Notes: a model not told the origin generated them from the letters alone. A DNA stretch of 64,000 nucleotides from Trichoplax adhaerens (GCF_000150275.1 NW_002060948.1:2286180-2350179); one strand, 5' to 3'. Numbered from the stretch's first letter, positions 25,601-38,559 are shown. Made by a program: numbers and translations.

Positions 25601-28600
25601 TTTATCTTGCTTAAAGATGGAACTCAAATCGATCCTACTTTTTCACCGATTGATCCAATCATGCCTAATTCTATGTTATCATTCCATGCGGAATGTTTAT
25701 GACATTTCTTTCTACTTGACAATCGTTATTGTACGCTGTAATGCGTAATCGTAGCCTTAATTAATGAATAATATTGTTTAATAGACGTAAAAGGTACTAT
25801 TGATCCATCTTTTGTTTCTTGATTTCGTCATTCAATAATAGCCAACTGGATGTTATGTTGGGCACATTTTTTCATCTGATGCCGAGCCATGTAATAAGCA
25901 TATTAAAATACAGATAGTGGATTGACGTGATTGCTTTATTATTGATCAATCGCTATAGAATGATTTAAATCGGATTACAGGAATTAAAATGGTAAAAGAT
26001 TGTTTCTCTTTACTTGACATCAAGTAGTTTATAGCACAATAATAATACATTGTAGAAGAATGGCAATGACACTATCAACTTTCAATAGTGAACAAGAAAT
26101 AGTTCATAAAATCGATCTAATTGGCGATTAAATGATATTGCAAGTTTGGACTATACATTTTACCGTCATAATAACATTGAAATGAGTTGATCAAGAGATA
26201 CATTGTTAAAACATAAATGTGATCAAAAATGGAAATAGTATTGTAATAATTACATTAGAAGATAAATTGAATTGATATGGAGGATCAGATTAGTTCATAT
26301 TTTCATCTACATGATAGATATTTTTATTACTAGAGTGAATAAAAGGTCAAGGATAGGCTTACTACATAAAAGCAAAATGAAAAGAGAACAGCGTGGATAA
26401 ATTGGGTGTCACGGTCGAGAATCTAAAACAGTCCATAATTCCAATATGCTATTATGGTAATGTATTATTGTTCATGATAGCAACATGTCTGCAAATTTAG
26501 GTTGCCATGTGAGAATAAAATAGATCACTATTCATCAGTAGATGTAAACAACTTGATTCCAATTGTCAACAATAGTGTGTAAATTCAACCAGTTTGTTCC
26601 ATAACATATTATTGCTGTAAGAAAATCAAGATCATAGTCTATTTATAATTCAGCTTCAGAATGCAAATACAATCAAACAAAAATTCGAATTTTATTTATA
26701 ATAGTCATTTTCTCCATACAACATAGCAAATAATAGATAGACAATTGTATAGTTGTTGACAACAAGGTCAAATCCATCTTCAGTCGGTATAGTAGTGAAC
26801 TAATTGCGTTACTTTTACTAGTTTATATCTTAAATGGCAATATTTTACGACTCAATCACGCTTTTGATGTACTACCATTTTATTTTTATTATCGATCAAC
26901 AATACAATCAAGGTGTTGATCGAATTGCTCATTAGCGCTCCCTTTTTGCGTTGATGTTGAAAGAATTCGATGCCGTGAATGTTTAGATAGCATTAGTTAG
27001 CGAGTAAAATTTTTCTTTCTTCAATCATTATCGCTATATTTGTAATCCTTATTGGCATTGTATTCAAACTTGCCATAGCTGTTGACATAAAGATAATGTA
27101 GAAACTAGTTGATAATATGGTCCCTCCCTCATTTGTCGTTATTGCCATGTAAATTTGGACAACATTAGAATGCCCTCCTCCTTTAAAAGCTCATTTATGT
27201 TGTTCTTGTCGATAATTTTATTTACATAATTGAGCTCTGATTTAGGAGACCTATAACTTTAGATCCGTTTGGAGAATTCCTATCTTACGATCCTATTTTG
27301 GACGGCTTTTACTGTCGAGTGATTTAGTTCAAATTTACTTTTAAAGTTACTATTTTTCCTATTTTATCTTGGCTACCATCATATTAGAGTCATCGGTTTC
27401 CAGAATAGCTTAAATACTTAAAGAACAAAGATCGCTAAGGATTATGATTCGGAGAATAGCTTTAAATATAAAAAAAATTACTAAAAACAAATAACATCGG
27501 AGTGTGTTAGAAGAATGATATATTAATGAGTCAATCCAATACTTGATGCTCACTGTAGCAAGTATAGGATAGGTTTATTATAATAGTATCGACGTTAATA
27601 AGTTACATATCAGCTGCATACAGATTAAATGGCTTAGTACTAGAGGAACAAAAATATTATTGCATTTAAGTTGTAGAATTAAATTTGTCAACTAATAATA
27701 TTATTATTATTTGAACTTCGTTAACATGTAGCGATCCGGCTAAAATCATTGACATGAGAAATTTACTGATATTGTAAACGAAAACTGTTACTATTTGGAC
27801 CGAATGTTAATTACTACACTTAAATTTGAAAGAATTGTAAATAAACAGACTCTACTTTTGGCCTAAACTTTATAAACAAGTTTGTAGTGATTGTAAAAAC
27901 GAAAAGAGGAATACAAAACAGAAAGTCAGATTTAAACGCTTGTTAAAATTTAAAAATGTTCTTCTAATGTGCCTTCTATAGAGGCCTATAATTTAATCGA
28001 AAGTAGTTTCTATATTGCACATGTTATCTGTAAATATATTCATGAATTCGAAATTTCAGGAGTTGTTAAATAAACAATATACACAGGTGAGAAGGTAATC
28101 ATAATACATTTAATAGCAGTTGCTCTCTCAGTTAAACTTTCATCAATTTATTAAATAATAATAACTGTTGATCTTAAATATGAGATCCTTAGTAGTATTT
28201 TTAAAATAGTTTATCAAAATGAAATGAAATGCCATTTAAGAGACTTGACATGAATATAATCATTCAGTCAATAACTAAGCTATAAATCAGGCGTAAATAT
28301 TTGAATATGATAAAACTAACTGTGAAGGTGAATAAGCGAACAATATTTTAGTTTAGTAAATGATTATTTGCTATTACAGTTATGAATATTATTATCATCA
28401 TGATGGGAATATATTTCGAATTCAACTATTAATGAACTGCGATGAATGAATTATCTTCTAACTGACATTTTTTCTAATTAGTAGTGGCATTAACCTGTGA
28501 AAAAATACTTGACAAATTGAAGACTATGGACAAATATGTAGTATAAATGACTTAATTCTCCGTAGATGGTAGTAATTAATTTGTTTATACTTTCTGATTT

Positions 28601-31417
28601 GAGAACAATTATTGATTAAATTTGCTAAATAGAATGTTAGGGTTATGTACTTAACACTAGAGGTATTTTATGAAGTAATCAATTATTTAATTATCTCTAC
28701 AAATGTGATACTATTATTAAGACTTAGTAATACTAGATTTTGATTATATATTTTAGCTTACTAATTATTGCAATCAGATATCAAAGATAGATGTAAGAAA
28801 TAAGCCCCTTGCCTGGATTAAATCATGATCGAACTGGAAATTACAGGATTCGCAAATTTGGTTTATGCATTATAGTAGTACAGAATTTGTGGCCGAGCAT
28901 TTCTCAGCATCAAGAGAATTAATTGTTCAGCTTTACTTAAAAGAGATCAAAGATCAAATAAAGTTGTTATCAAGATTCCTGTTGATGTTTAAAATTAAAA
29001 TAGATATTAAATGAAACAAAATACAATAAATACGAATTATCGACTATAAATTAGCAGCGTAGAATTGCGAAACAACCACGACTACATCACGATATATATG
29101 TCTTTGTCATGATAATACGAATGATAGCGATAAATTGATAAGATAATTTTAACGCATTGCAAGGGGTAAGCTTTCGTTACAGCTATCAATTCAAGTTGCA
29201 TTCAAACGAAAGTACAAATAAATATTACTTGCCGAAAAAGAGACTCATGGCGAGAAAGAGCTGCCACAATCAAGATTTATAACAATTACAAGAATTTTAC
29301 TGATTCATAAATAATAATCCACTTAGACATTAACGGTCGAAAAGAGTTATATTTTAGTCAAAAGGGCCAGTGGTTGATAAAAGTAAAATGTTCTAATTCA
29401 TTTTGAGATGGAAACGCGACATAAACTCTTACTATGCGCTCTTAATTGTCCACTAAAATTAGATATCTCCGATTATCATTAATTAATTGTTTATAGATCT
29501 TTCTGATGCTGATTGCAATATAAAATTTATCACGTTATAAAAGTACTTCTTTTGAAAAATTATTATATATGCAAATAACTCGATATTATTATTTACCTTT
29601 ACTATTCTATTATAGTTGCCAGTAGCATTTTTTACTATAAGAACTACTTTTCTAATTCCGATTTTTTTCCGTTAGAGAGTGAAGCTTACGGATAATTCTA
29701 ACTGCGGGAAACATACGGTATATGTGCGTACTGCATATAAGTAATATTGAATAGGCAAAGTATTGTTTCTCTCAAATTGGATTAAAGGTTGAAATTTATT
29801 AATACGAGTATAAATATAATCAATAGATTACATTTTATTTATTGATATATTATGTTTCTTAAGTAATATTACAGCAATCAGATGATAAAATATCAGATTC
29901 TAAAGCCTTTAGGGCTCCATTTTAATTTATGAAAAACAGGATGTTGCAACTACCATTGTAACAGAAATGAATGCTGCCATTTCAATCACCAATAAAATTT
30001 TTCATTCGTCCCACTGATTGAGTCAAACACTACAGTAGTTAATTGAGTCTCTAAGCGTTTAAAAACCTCAGACAACTAAGTACTTGAGTACTGTCTATGA
30101 CTACTATCCTAAGTCTCACACAAAAATAGCCAATAACCGTATACGATAACTAAAACTTATCGCTATGCAAACACGAATGTTCTCATGGACATCTAAATTG
30201 AATTTTATATTTATAGAAATCTTTAGATCAAGACAACCTAAACTGATTTAGGTGATTTATCCAATCACTCGATGACAACTCATTCAAAATGTTTTAAATA
30301 CGACTTCACTTAACCTGAGTCAAAGGCAGTTAATTACTTAAATAGTATAAGCATTTACACAACTAGCTACAGCCTACATGCAAATTGCGTGATTATGATT
30401 ACATTCATTAATCGGAAAGTGTACGACTAGTTTTAACTACACGTATAGCGAATGCTATAATTAAGTTAAGGTTATTTAGATTGTGCGAAAATGCTTCAAG
30501 TTGTACGTTAGAATCTAAAATATAACATATTTGGATTGTAGATTCTGATGCAGTAAAATTCAATAGTTGTAGACTGAAGGTAGATAGCCTTTGGTAAGTT
30601 AATAGATGAATCAATTTATTTAAATTAATTAATAAAGTAAATTTTTTATAAGACATTAAAATTTTAGTTATAATCTTTTAAGGTCTTTTGTCCTAATGAT
30701 TTCATTTCAGAGTAGCGAAAATGTAGTTACTGTCAACTCTATCATCAATTGATATTATTTAAAAGATTACGAGTATTACTGCAGACTGACATCTTTAATT
30801 GCATTTAAATAGCCTTCACGGGCTATGTATTTCATCTCTCTGATGATTCATATACGAAGCATTCACAATATTTTAGAGTACTACCATGAATACTTTAAAG
30901 TATGCTATGTAAATTTATACTGTTGTGTAAAAATGACTATAGTATCTGCACGATCAACTATTTAGATTACCGGTAATTGTTAGCAGATTATAATATCAGT
31001 AAGATAAGATCTACAAGATGACATGCTAACTCCACTAAGTTCGCAATTTATAATATGGTTATATATAGTTACATGCATTTAAGATTCTATCGGGTTGGAG
31101 TCTTGCATTAGTATGGATAATCATCTAGGTCCATTACTTATTTATTAAAAGCTGTAATTGGTCAAGATTTGTCTATCTTGTAACAAAAATAGTATCGCAA
31201 GATCACTACTAAGTTAGGAAATTTTGAAAGTTTATTGTTGTTAATTTCAGTTGATCTTCATAACTAACAGTTATTAATAGCTATATATGGTGTCAGCATA
31301 AATGTAAATAGTGTTGAAGGAATACCAGCTTCAGTGTATTTTACAGTACATTACTGATATAGTAAAGTGTAGGCTAGTTGTTCAAAAGAATTGAAATAAT
31401 TGTAATATCGTGCACAT
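22621..31417. other. Gene-poor 8.8-kb stretch
   Basis: Both strands were scanned for exons and none could be tied to a family. It lies between the 5' end of the adipolin-like gene and the 3' end of CEP19, both on the minus strand. TA dinucleotide runs occur at about 22807-22830. The longest open frame (about 80 codons, minus, 30408-30656) has no domain and low complexity. It may hold a long non-coding RNA, distal regulatory DNA or fast-evolving exons. Confidence 0.5.
25082..25094. promoter_or_regulatory. Palindromic octamer-type motif
   Basis: TGCAAATTTGCA is a perfect 12-bp palindrome containing the POU octamer ATTTGCAT (25087-25094) and the reverse of its core. A TATAAAG lies about 25 bp upstream at 25056-25062. 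It could mark an unannotated promoter or enhancer; a chance occurrence is quite possible. Confidence 0.25.
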
Positions 31418-32956
31418 CTAAAAATCTGGATCTGATTCGTCGTTTGAATCCCAGCTACACGCATCAACATCGACTCTTTCAAATTCAACGTCTAAATCGT
31501 ACTGGAAAGTATCATCTCCAGGTTTAATTCTATTAGCTTCAAAGGACACGTCCATTTTCTTTTTAATGCGATCTAGTTCGACTTCATCTACTTTATTGAA
31601 GTCTTCATTTAGTACTTTTTCATCAACAGTAGTGCTAGCGCGTTTAAATGGGTTATCCTCCTTAATGGCATTGTCATTTGAATTTATTTCAGTCTCCGGT
31701 TCTTCAGCCAATGTCAGGTGATTTATTAATTTACCTATCAGTCTTTTTAGCTAAGTTTGAAACGACAGAATAAATTTCATGATTATAATGGTACGATGAA
31801 GTATTTATGGAGGTTTAGTAAATGCTATTTTTACAGTTTAGCTGGAAAGTAAAGAAGTATGTAATGAATTTTTGGGTTTTAAAATTGAAGAATCAGCTTA
31901 CTTGTGATTTTGATATCTTGCTTAGATAGTACGAATTCTTCGATCTTTGCATTAACTGATCGAGTAAATCTTCTGAGCTATAAGCATAAAAGGAGACCAT
32001 TATGGTGTAGATTAAGGTTAAGTTATTGGCCATGGTATGGATTTTGCAATTAAGTACCTACAAGTATATCCTTTACTAGTTTATATGCTAGTGAACTAAA
32101 TTAAATATGCTTTGTAATCGGTATTAACTTTACTTCATGCAATAAGGCGTAGCTTTTTATTTAACTTCTACATACTGTAGATTTGAAACTATTTGATAAT
32201 CAAAAAATTTATGGAAAAGATGATTCAGACGAAAAGATATGGAGTTTAAACAATTTAATAAGTAACATCGAGCTACGTTTTCAAACTTTTTCTTGCTTTA
32301 TGTATAATAAGATTATTGGTTCAATAAGAATTAACCTTTGGATTATTTAGATTAACGAGGTTGCATATCTAGTCAACATATACGTACTTAGAGCTTGAAT
32401 TTATTCCACGTATGGGCATAGACCGCCGATGTGTGCTACCTAATCAAAGATCGATAATAATGATCAAGTTTAGAATTTAATAAGCTCAGGAAGTTTTACT
32501 CTTTTTACTTAGGACCTGCTAGTAGTCAGGCTGCATTGTGCATAGCTCATAATTTACGGAATCGAAGTCAGATATATGGCTATGATGCCAAAATTGAATG
32601 ATTTAGAATTTGTAGTTATGAATTTTTCTTTCGTAGTGTCAACTAGTTAATCGTCAATTTAAAATGAAACTTCTCCGGTTAAACTGAGTCTGGCGCATTA
32701 AACTAGCTAGCATTTTACGATAATGTTCAGTATATCATTGATTAATATGCGGTCTACTTGTGGCAATGATGATGAGATTAGTGGAAATTGATTGTAAATG
32801 GTTGGAATACTGATACGCTATATAAATGATTCATCTTGAACCAATTTAGATGATATTTATTGGTTTAAAATTCGTCCTACCTGTCTCGTCTGATATATAA
32901 AAAATGACCAGTGTTGGTGGCGAGTATCGTATTCCACAGTGTTTGACCACTGGCAT
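31418..32956 (-). CDS. CEP19: Centrosomal protein of 19 kDa homologue, 178 aa
   Basis: Exons high to low: 32881-32956, 32388-32439, 31902-31977, 31418-31750 (TAG); phases 1, 2 and 0 join. The N terminus (HCGIRYSPPTLVIFYISDE) matches the human KCGIRFQPPAIILIYESE segment. Exon 2 has RRSMPIR (human QRIMPVR). The C terminus has EDFNKVDEVEL (human EDLNKLDDKEL), FQYDLDVEFE (FVYDIEVEFP) and the acidic end SWDSNDESDPDF (GWDTESADEF). Human CEP19 is about 163 aa. CEP19 sits at the mother centriole/basal body and promotes ciliogenesis by recruiting the RABL2-IFT machinery. A ttttacag acceptor at 32970-32971 lies 14 nt before the ATG, implying an untranslated first exon. Confidence 0.93.
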
Positions 32957-33339
32957 TTTAAAGGATGAATCAGCTGTAAAATCCAACTTATTTCAGTAAT
33001 TTATTTCAATCATCCATCAATACCCGATATACGAGCAAATATAAGACAACTATCCAATTCTACACAGTAAATTCAAGCTTGACTTACGATGTTCTTTAGG
33101 ATAATGGTATACTGTAAGTCTATCGATTTGTTTGGATAGCCACTACTCTAGCTAGCAAATTTGGATGAAATTCAATAGCATTTGCACCAGGATAGAGGTA
33201 GATGTAATTAATTCTTCAGAGATGTTTTCATCCTTATCCTACCACTACCACCTAGCCTCCAGTTCATTAGTAATTCTAATTATTTCAATCTAAGAGTAAA
33301 TAAATTATTATTTTGAAATGATAAATGAACCGACTGAAC

Positions 33340-34680
33340 CGTTAATCTACAGTACCGTACTATCTGGTTACAGTACTAACTGCGGCAGACTCGTACTGTG
33401 CACTGTAGCCTAGCAGACTCTCCTGAGTCTGCAGTCCTATCGCGCACTCTCAAATATAAAACACTACAGTAGCTGCTATCAAGCCTTTCAGACTGGCATC
33501 TCTATGCTCTGTAGACTAGAGACCGTATAATGTCAAGATATCATTTTGCGCCATTGCTGAAATTCAAGAATTAAATTCAATTTGTTATTTCTGTGTTTGC
33601 CTGACTCTACAAGTAACAACCATTTCATAATAGATAATTAACGGCGCTTGTGTGCGTACAAATGTCCCTTAAAAAAATGTTATAGAAGTTTTGCCCTTTC
33701 TGTCATATCCTGACACTACAAGTATTAAACATTTCATAATTATTGGCGCTCATGTATGTACAAATGCCTGTGAATAAAATGTTATAAGTTTTGGGGTCTC
33801 AGTCTTTGCTTGACTTTACAAAGTAGCAAATATTTCATAATCAAGGTTAACAGTGCTCATGTACGTATAAACGTCCCGGAATAAATTGTTATAAGTTTTG
33901 CCGTTTCTGTCTTTGTCTGGCTCTACAAGTAACAATATTTCATAATATAATTAATTAATTAATAATATAATTAACATCGCTCATGCACCTATAACTGTTC
34001 TTGAATGAAAGTGCTGTAAGTCTTGCCTTTAAATCGATAGAAAACTATTATTTTTTCATGGTACAGTTACACTGTACACTGATCGCTTCCCTTTGATATG
34101 TCATGATCGGTAGACTACATTTAAATAAAACGTATAAAAAATACAAGTCATGAATGTAATTAGGCATATCGCAACCATGCATTTTTGATGAATTTCTGAT
34201 GCAAAATTGCAATATCGAATGGAAGGGGTCACAACACTAGTGTACAGTAGAATTGCAGTAGCCCGCGAACCGGTAGAAGCTTCTTTCTTTTTATACTCAT
34301 AGAATTTTTTTGACCTCTTTGGCATTTCCTGCTCTATATGGCTCTAGCACTGAATGTAAATATACAATTGTAAGTAGTATGATCCGTTCAAAGCAAAAAA
34401 GAAATTGCTATTACACAACAGTGTGCATTGCCAGTACTCATTGCAATATCCTTCTCATTCACTCCGAATCCAAAATTATTTCATCTCGATCAGACTCCAA
34501 TCCGAAATCCAATGTTTTTTAATTCAACTGCAATACAGTGTAGGTATGTCGTACACGAATCACGAATGCAGTATGATCTATTTTGAACTTTAAAGTGTAT
34601 ACTACTGTAACTGTACACTGTTATACCATGACACAGCCGGACCCGCTATGCACTGTAGTGTATAGTTAAGTGGACAGGGT
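33340..34680. repeat. GTAC-palindrome repeat island II
   Basis: Clusters of GTACTGT/ACAGTAC-type words flank this block at about 33350-33480 and at about 34060-34080 and 34595-34670, with the four-copy tandem array (separate entry) between them. Composition is richer in GC than the surroundings. Two overlapping opposite-strand open frames of about 70 codons (34101-34522) have no recognisable domain. It is likely a non-autonomous repeated element of the same kind as islands I and III. Confidence 0.6.
33588..34030. repeat. Four degenerate tandem copies of a ~105-bp unit
   Basis: Anchors CCTGACTCTACAAGTAAC (33600), CCTGACACTACAAGTATT (33709), CTTGACTTTACAAAGTAG (about 33809) and TCTGGCTCTACAAGTAAC (about 33916) recur at 101-108 bp spacing. 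Each is followed by ATTTCATAAT, GCTCATGTA or similar, and ATGTTATAAGTTTTG. A fifth diverged copy lies at 63149-63236. Confidence 0.85.
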
Positions 34681-36110
34681 TAATTTAAGCTGCCGTTTAT
34701 TATTTAGATAAAAATACTACAAGATTATTTTAATTAAATATATATTAATTAGAATTTATTATTAGCTCAGTTAACAAGTATCCAGTTGTTATGTATGTAC
34801 TTCGTAATACTACTTGAGTCAGGTAATAGTCTTGTATAGTGAGTAAATTGATCTAAAGTTTATTAGAAAGCTGGAACGTAACAAAGATAAGATAGATTTA
34901 GTGGTTATTCTAAATCTGTAAGCATAAATCAGTGACGTATATTCGTATTTGTAGTAATCGTAAGGTAAGTCAAGTATAAGCACAGAGTGAATGCAGATGT
35001 AACAGTATGATTAATGTGAAATTATACCAGTCTCAAGTCGAAAAGAATAGAATAAAAGAACTATTCAGAAAAACTTATTCAAACAACAAAAACATCCGCT
35101 AGCATAGTTACAAATCAGGCGCACTTTCCCATGAGTTACATGCATGAAAGTCTATTCTAGGCGAACATGAAACGCGTGCACTTGTGTAACAATAAGCGTG
35201 ATCACTATATTATGTGCGCGTGATAGTACATAGATGTAGCAATGACATTATGCATGTTAACAACTCTAGATATGCAATATCTATCTAACGTGCTATCATA
35301 TTGTAATACCACTTTAATCGAAGATAGGATATCAAACGGCCAGATGCGTTGGTTGTCAGGCTCTACATAGGCTATAGCTACTGTAAGCAAGCTAATAATC
35401 TGCAGCTGTGCGATCTATATGCTGAACTCGTCTTTGCTAGTTGTCATATCATACTATACTATATTTTCAGTCTACTACATTCACGCTGGAAAAATTTTGT
35501 GTCTACCTATAATTCACTGAGATACAAAATTGATAGCTATATCCACAACTAAATTTCGTACTTTAGTGTTCAATCTGTCTTTTGTGTTATTTAGCTATGT
35601 AATCAATCTACTGTATTTGCTAATCAAATAAGCTTTCCCTTTGGAATATAGACCACTATTGCAGACCACTATTACAGGGGCGTGGCGAGTCCTCTAAAAT
35701 GATTGAAAGATGTTCAACTATAGTGTTGCCTTGAGTTATGTCTTTAAATTGTGAAGAAATGTACTTTAAATTTGGCTCCAATTCCATGCAGACAGATCAG
35801 TACAACCTTGAGCAATTGGCTCTTGATAGTTTGATTACTTTTTATCGCAGTATTGTATAGTTCTATTTCTTTCAAGTTTGTAATATAAGCTATAAGTCGC
35901 TGTTACATGTTTGGTCGATCCAACTATTTTACAAGTCATTTCGTAATATCGGTCTATATTGTCTCGTCGCATAAAAGTTGACCTTAGTAATTGGATCATG
36001 CTGCCCTTTTAAAAGTCAACGCTTTGATTATTCATCTTCTAGATGTTGCTCTTTATGCTTTTCCTTTACATTTAGTCTATCCGATAAATCTTCAATATCC
36101 TTTACATGTA
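34681..36110. other. No feature recognised
   Basis: AT-rich, with no exon of a known family and no clear repeat seen on either strand. It lies in the divergent interval between CEP19 and the Hes gene. Confidence 0.35.
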
Positions 36111-36113
36111 TGA

Positions 36114-36237
36114 TATTAGACCGATTCCGAATACACAAAGTTGAAAAAAGTTGTGCTTCGACAGCGTAATATGGAGTAACATGGAATTGTCCAAGATTGA
36201 TTTTTTTCGACTTTGTGCATACTGAATCGGCCTAATA
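36114..36237. repeat. 124-bp inverted repeat (36-bp arms)
   Basis: The left arm 36114-36149 begins TATTAGACCGATTCC. The reverse complement of 36202-36237 begins TATTAGGCCGATTCA. The arms agree at about 30 of 36 positions and are separated by 52 bp. The ends are TATTAG...CTAATA, as in a small MITE. Alternatively the transcript could fold into a long imperfect hairpin. Confidence 0.7.
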
Positions 36238-36823
36238 TATAAGAAACTGGCATTATAAATGCTAAGATGTACATTTATAATTCTATGTTGTATCAGAATG
36301 ATTTTATCAGCATTATCATAATGCACTCCGTTAATATTTACGTACTTTGAATACTAAACCTTTCCGCTTTATCACTAACAATATCACTCCATGCAATTAT
36401 ACGGACGTGGGCTAGCTTCAATATGAAATTACAAAACGTAGACCATGAATACGAAATCTTTACGTTAAATGAAATCGACTGCTTAATTCCTTTCTACTGT
36501 TACAGCGAAGGAATCGGCAAGGATTGTTAGAGAGATATTATATTTTGCGATCTAATGCAATTAAGCAAGCTAAGGTACCATATCTAGTAGTAAATCTTTT
36601 AAAATAAAGAGCCTTACACACTTTCATTGCAGAGATTTTCATTATAAGATGGAATACGAAAACAAGAGAATTTTAACCTTAGCCTTTGTCTCATACATTA
36701 ATCCTGTTTCAAGCTGGTCCGGATGTTAAAGGTTACGTCCTATTTCATTTTGATCAATGTATCTCTCACCGGCATCACAGTATCAAAGTATCAGTTGTGA
36801 TCGTAGTTATAGATGTCAGTTAA

Positions 36824-36859
36824 TGCAGGAAGTTAAAAAAAATGAACCAACTTCCTGCA
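36824..36859. repeat. Perfect 11-bp inverted repeat, 14-nt loop
   Basis: TGCAGGAAGTT (36824-36834) is followed after an A-rich 14-nt spacer by its exact reverse complement AACTTCCTGCA (36849-36859). The arms contain the ETS core GGAA in both orientations. Its function is unknown. Confidence 0.7.
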
Positions 36860-37856
36860 GTCAGAATTGTGCTTTTAGGTATGCTAATTAAGATAAGTAG
36901 AATTATGCAGAAGTGTCCGTACTCTTGTAAGAGTTTGATTGTTTTAAGTTCTTACTGGTACTTAGAAGATACGAAGCAATCACATGATGTCATTCCCTGA
37001 AGTAAAGTATTACTATTCATTACTTTCTATGCTGATAAATACATTCTGATATAGAACATAGGGAAGGTGGCTTTGCTTGCTTACCGAACGAAATTTTTCG
37101 GTGTTATTATGAATACTTTACAAAAATAACTCTTTCGTTAAAACTTTTCATATTATTCAAGTGATTGCAACGGTAAAGAAAAACTTGTAGTAATAACCAG
37201 GAAATGATCAATTACAAAATTTATAATTATGGCTACCGGCACTAGAAATTTCTGCTCAAATTATGCAAACGGAACATCGGATGATGTAACCAACATTCCA
37301 TTGGAAATCTTATTTAAACTTAATACTTGTTTTGGGCATAGACTGATGTATGTTCAACTCCTACAGTGTAGTTGGCACAGACAGTACATTCCAATCATTG
37401 TTGTCATTTAATATGATCATTGTCTATTATCATTCTACAGTAGTTTATACCAGGAATATTAACCGTCATTTAGCAATTGCGGCGCTATGATTTATTAATT
37501 AAAGCGATTGAAGATTGATTGGATATTTTTAAATAATAAAATTAACTCGCGAAAACACCAATATTACAAATTGCCTGTATTCAAGCTGAAAAACTGCAGC
37601 TAGGTATTGTAAAAGTAAAGTGCCAGTATGGTATTGGATGTAGGAGTACTGTACTAGTATTAAATTTATATATGTTACGTATATACGAGTGTGCCCTTAC
37701 GTAATTACGTAAGCAACAGTAAAAATTACTGTATTATGAAAAATATATCGTTGTTTGTCAGTTGTAGACGATCATTTTCTACGGAATCATTTGCTAATAG
37801 TCCCGGACTAGGGATAAAGCAGTCAACCACGCGAAGATATTGGAGTTTACTGTCCT

Positions 37857-38259
37857 GTACTTATTCTTAAGGCACAAAATTTTTCTATTACAGTGCAACA
37901 GATATATCCCGTCCATATAGGCTAATAAGAGTTGTATCGTTCCTATTACTGTCGTTTAGTATTTCTTGATAGTCAAATAGCGTAATGTGTTTGCCGCTTC
38001 ATTCTACCCTGTAAGGTATACGTTACTGAATGGGTAATTACACAAACACCCGAAATTTCGTACTTATTCTTAGGACATACACTTTTTTTTATATCGAGAG
38101 AGAGATATCCCGGTATGTAGACTAATAGAGTTGCATAGCTCCTATTGCTGACGTTTACTATTTCTCTAGAGTAAAATAAGGTGATGTATTTACTAGCTCA
38201 ATCTGTCCTATAATGTATACGTTAATGTATAGACAATTATAAATACACCTGAAATTTCG
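37857..38259. repeat. Tandem duplication, about 203-bp unit
   Basis: Copy 1 starts at 37857 and copy 2 at 38060, both with GTACTTATTCTTA. They share ATATCCCG, AGAGTTG(T/C)AT, TCCTATT(A/G)CTG, GTATACGTTA and a C(C/T)GAAATTTCG end. This lies 0.7-1 kb upstream of the Hes start codon. Confidence 0.8.
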
Positions 38260-38494
38260 TTACCAAGGTAATGACCGGTAAGCGATCGGCGCATGTCTCC
38301 TTTCAGGTAAACAGTAAATTGCATAGCAAGCGTCCACAATTGCGTTACTGTCAACTTGATTCAAGTTATCTCATTTATAAATAGGAAGAGCACTTGGCTA
38401 TTATACCTGTATTAGAGTTTTAATGTAATACTGTAGTATTATAGAATTGGATATCATGGCTGGTGATACCGAGAGGCAACCTAATTAATATTCC

Positions 38495-38503
38495 GTTCCC
38501 ACG
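38495..38503 (-). promoter_or_regulatory. Consensus RBPJ/Su(H) binding site upstream of the Hes gene
   Basis: The minus strand reads CGTGGGAAC, a full match to the Su(H)/CSL consensus YGTGRGAAM. It lies about 420 bp before the Hes start codon. Hes genes are the classic direct targets of Notch through this factor. A single 9-mer of this degeneracy can also arise by chance. Confidence 0.5.
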
Positions 38504-38545
38504 GTCTTCTATTCATGCCTTGTCCTCTTAGCCAATCATTTGCGA

Positions 38546-38559
38546 CTGGCACGTGCCAG
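38546..38559. promoter_or_regulatory. 14-bp palindromic E-box (CTGGCACGTGCCAG)
   Basis: This is a perfect palindrome centred on CACGTG. Hes/Hey proteins bind CACGTG-type and related sites and commonly repress their own promoter. CCAAT at 38532-38536 and an inverted CCAAT (ATTGG) near 38572 flank it, and a forkhead-type TGTTTAC lies at 38597-38603. The cluster looks like a proximal promoter. Confidence 0.5.

Noticed and set aside
30408-30656. 82-codon minus-strand frame
   Set aside because: Leucine/asparagine/serine-rich and AT-driven, with no domain.
34101-34522. Opposite-strand 70-74 codon frames (one starting MPKRSKKFYEYKKK)
   Set aside because: They lie within repeat island II, have no domain, and overlap each other on opposite strands.
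37229-37411. 60-codon + strand frame starting MATGTRNFCSNYANG
   Set aside because: It has a real ATG but no recognised family, donor-supported continuation or start context; not separable from chance.
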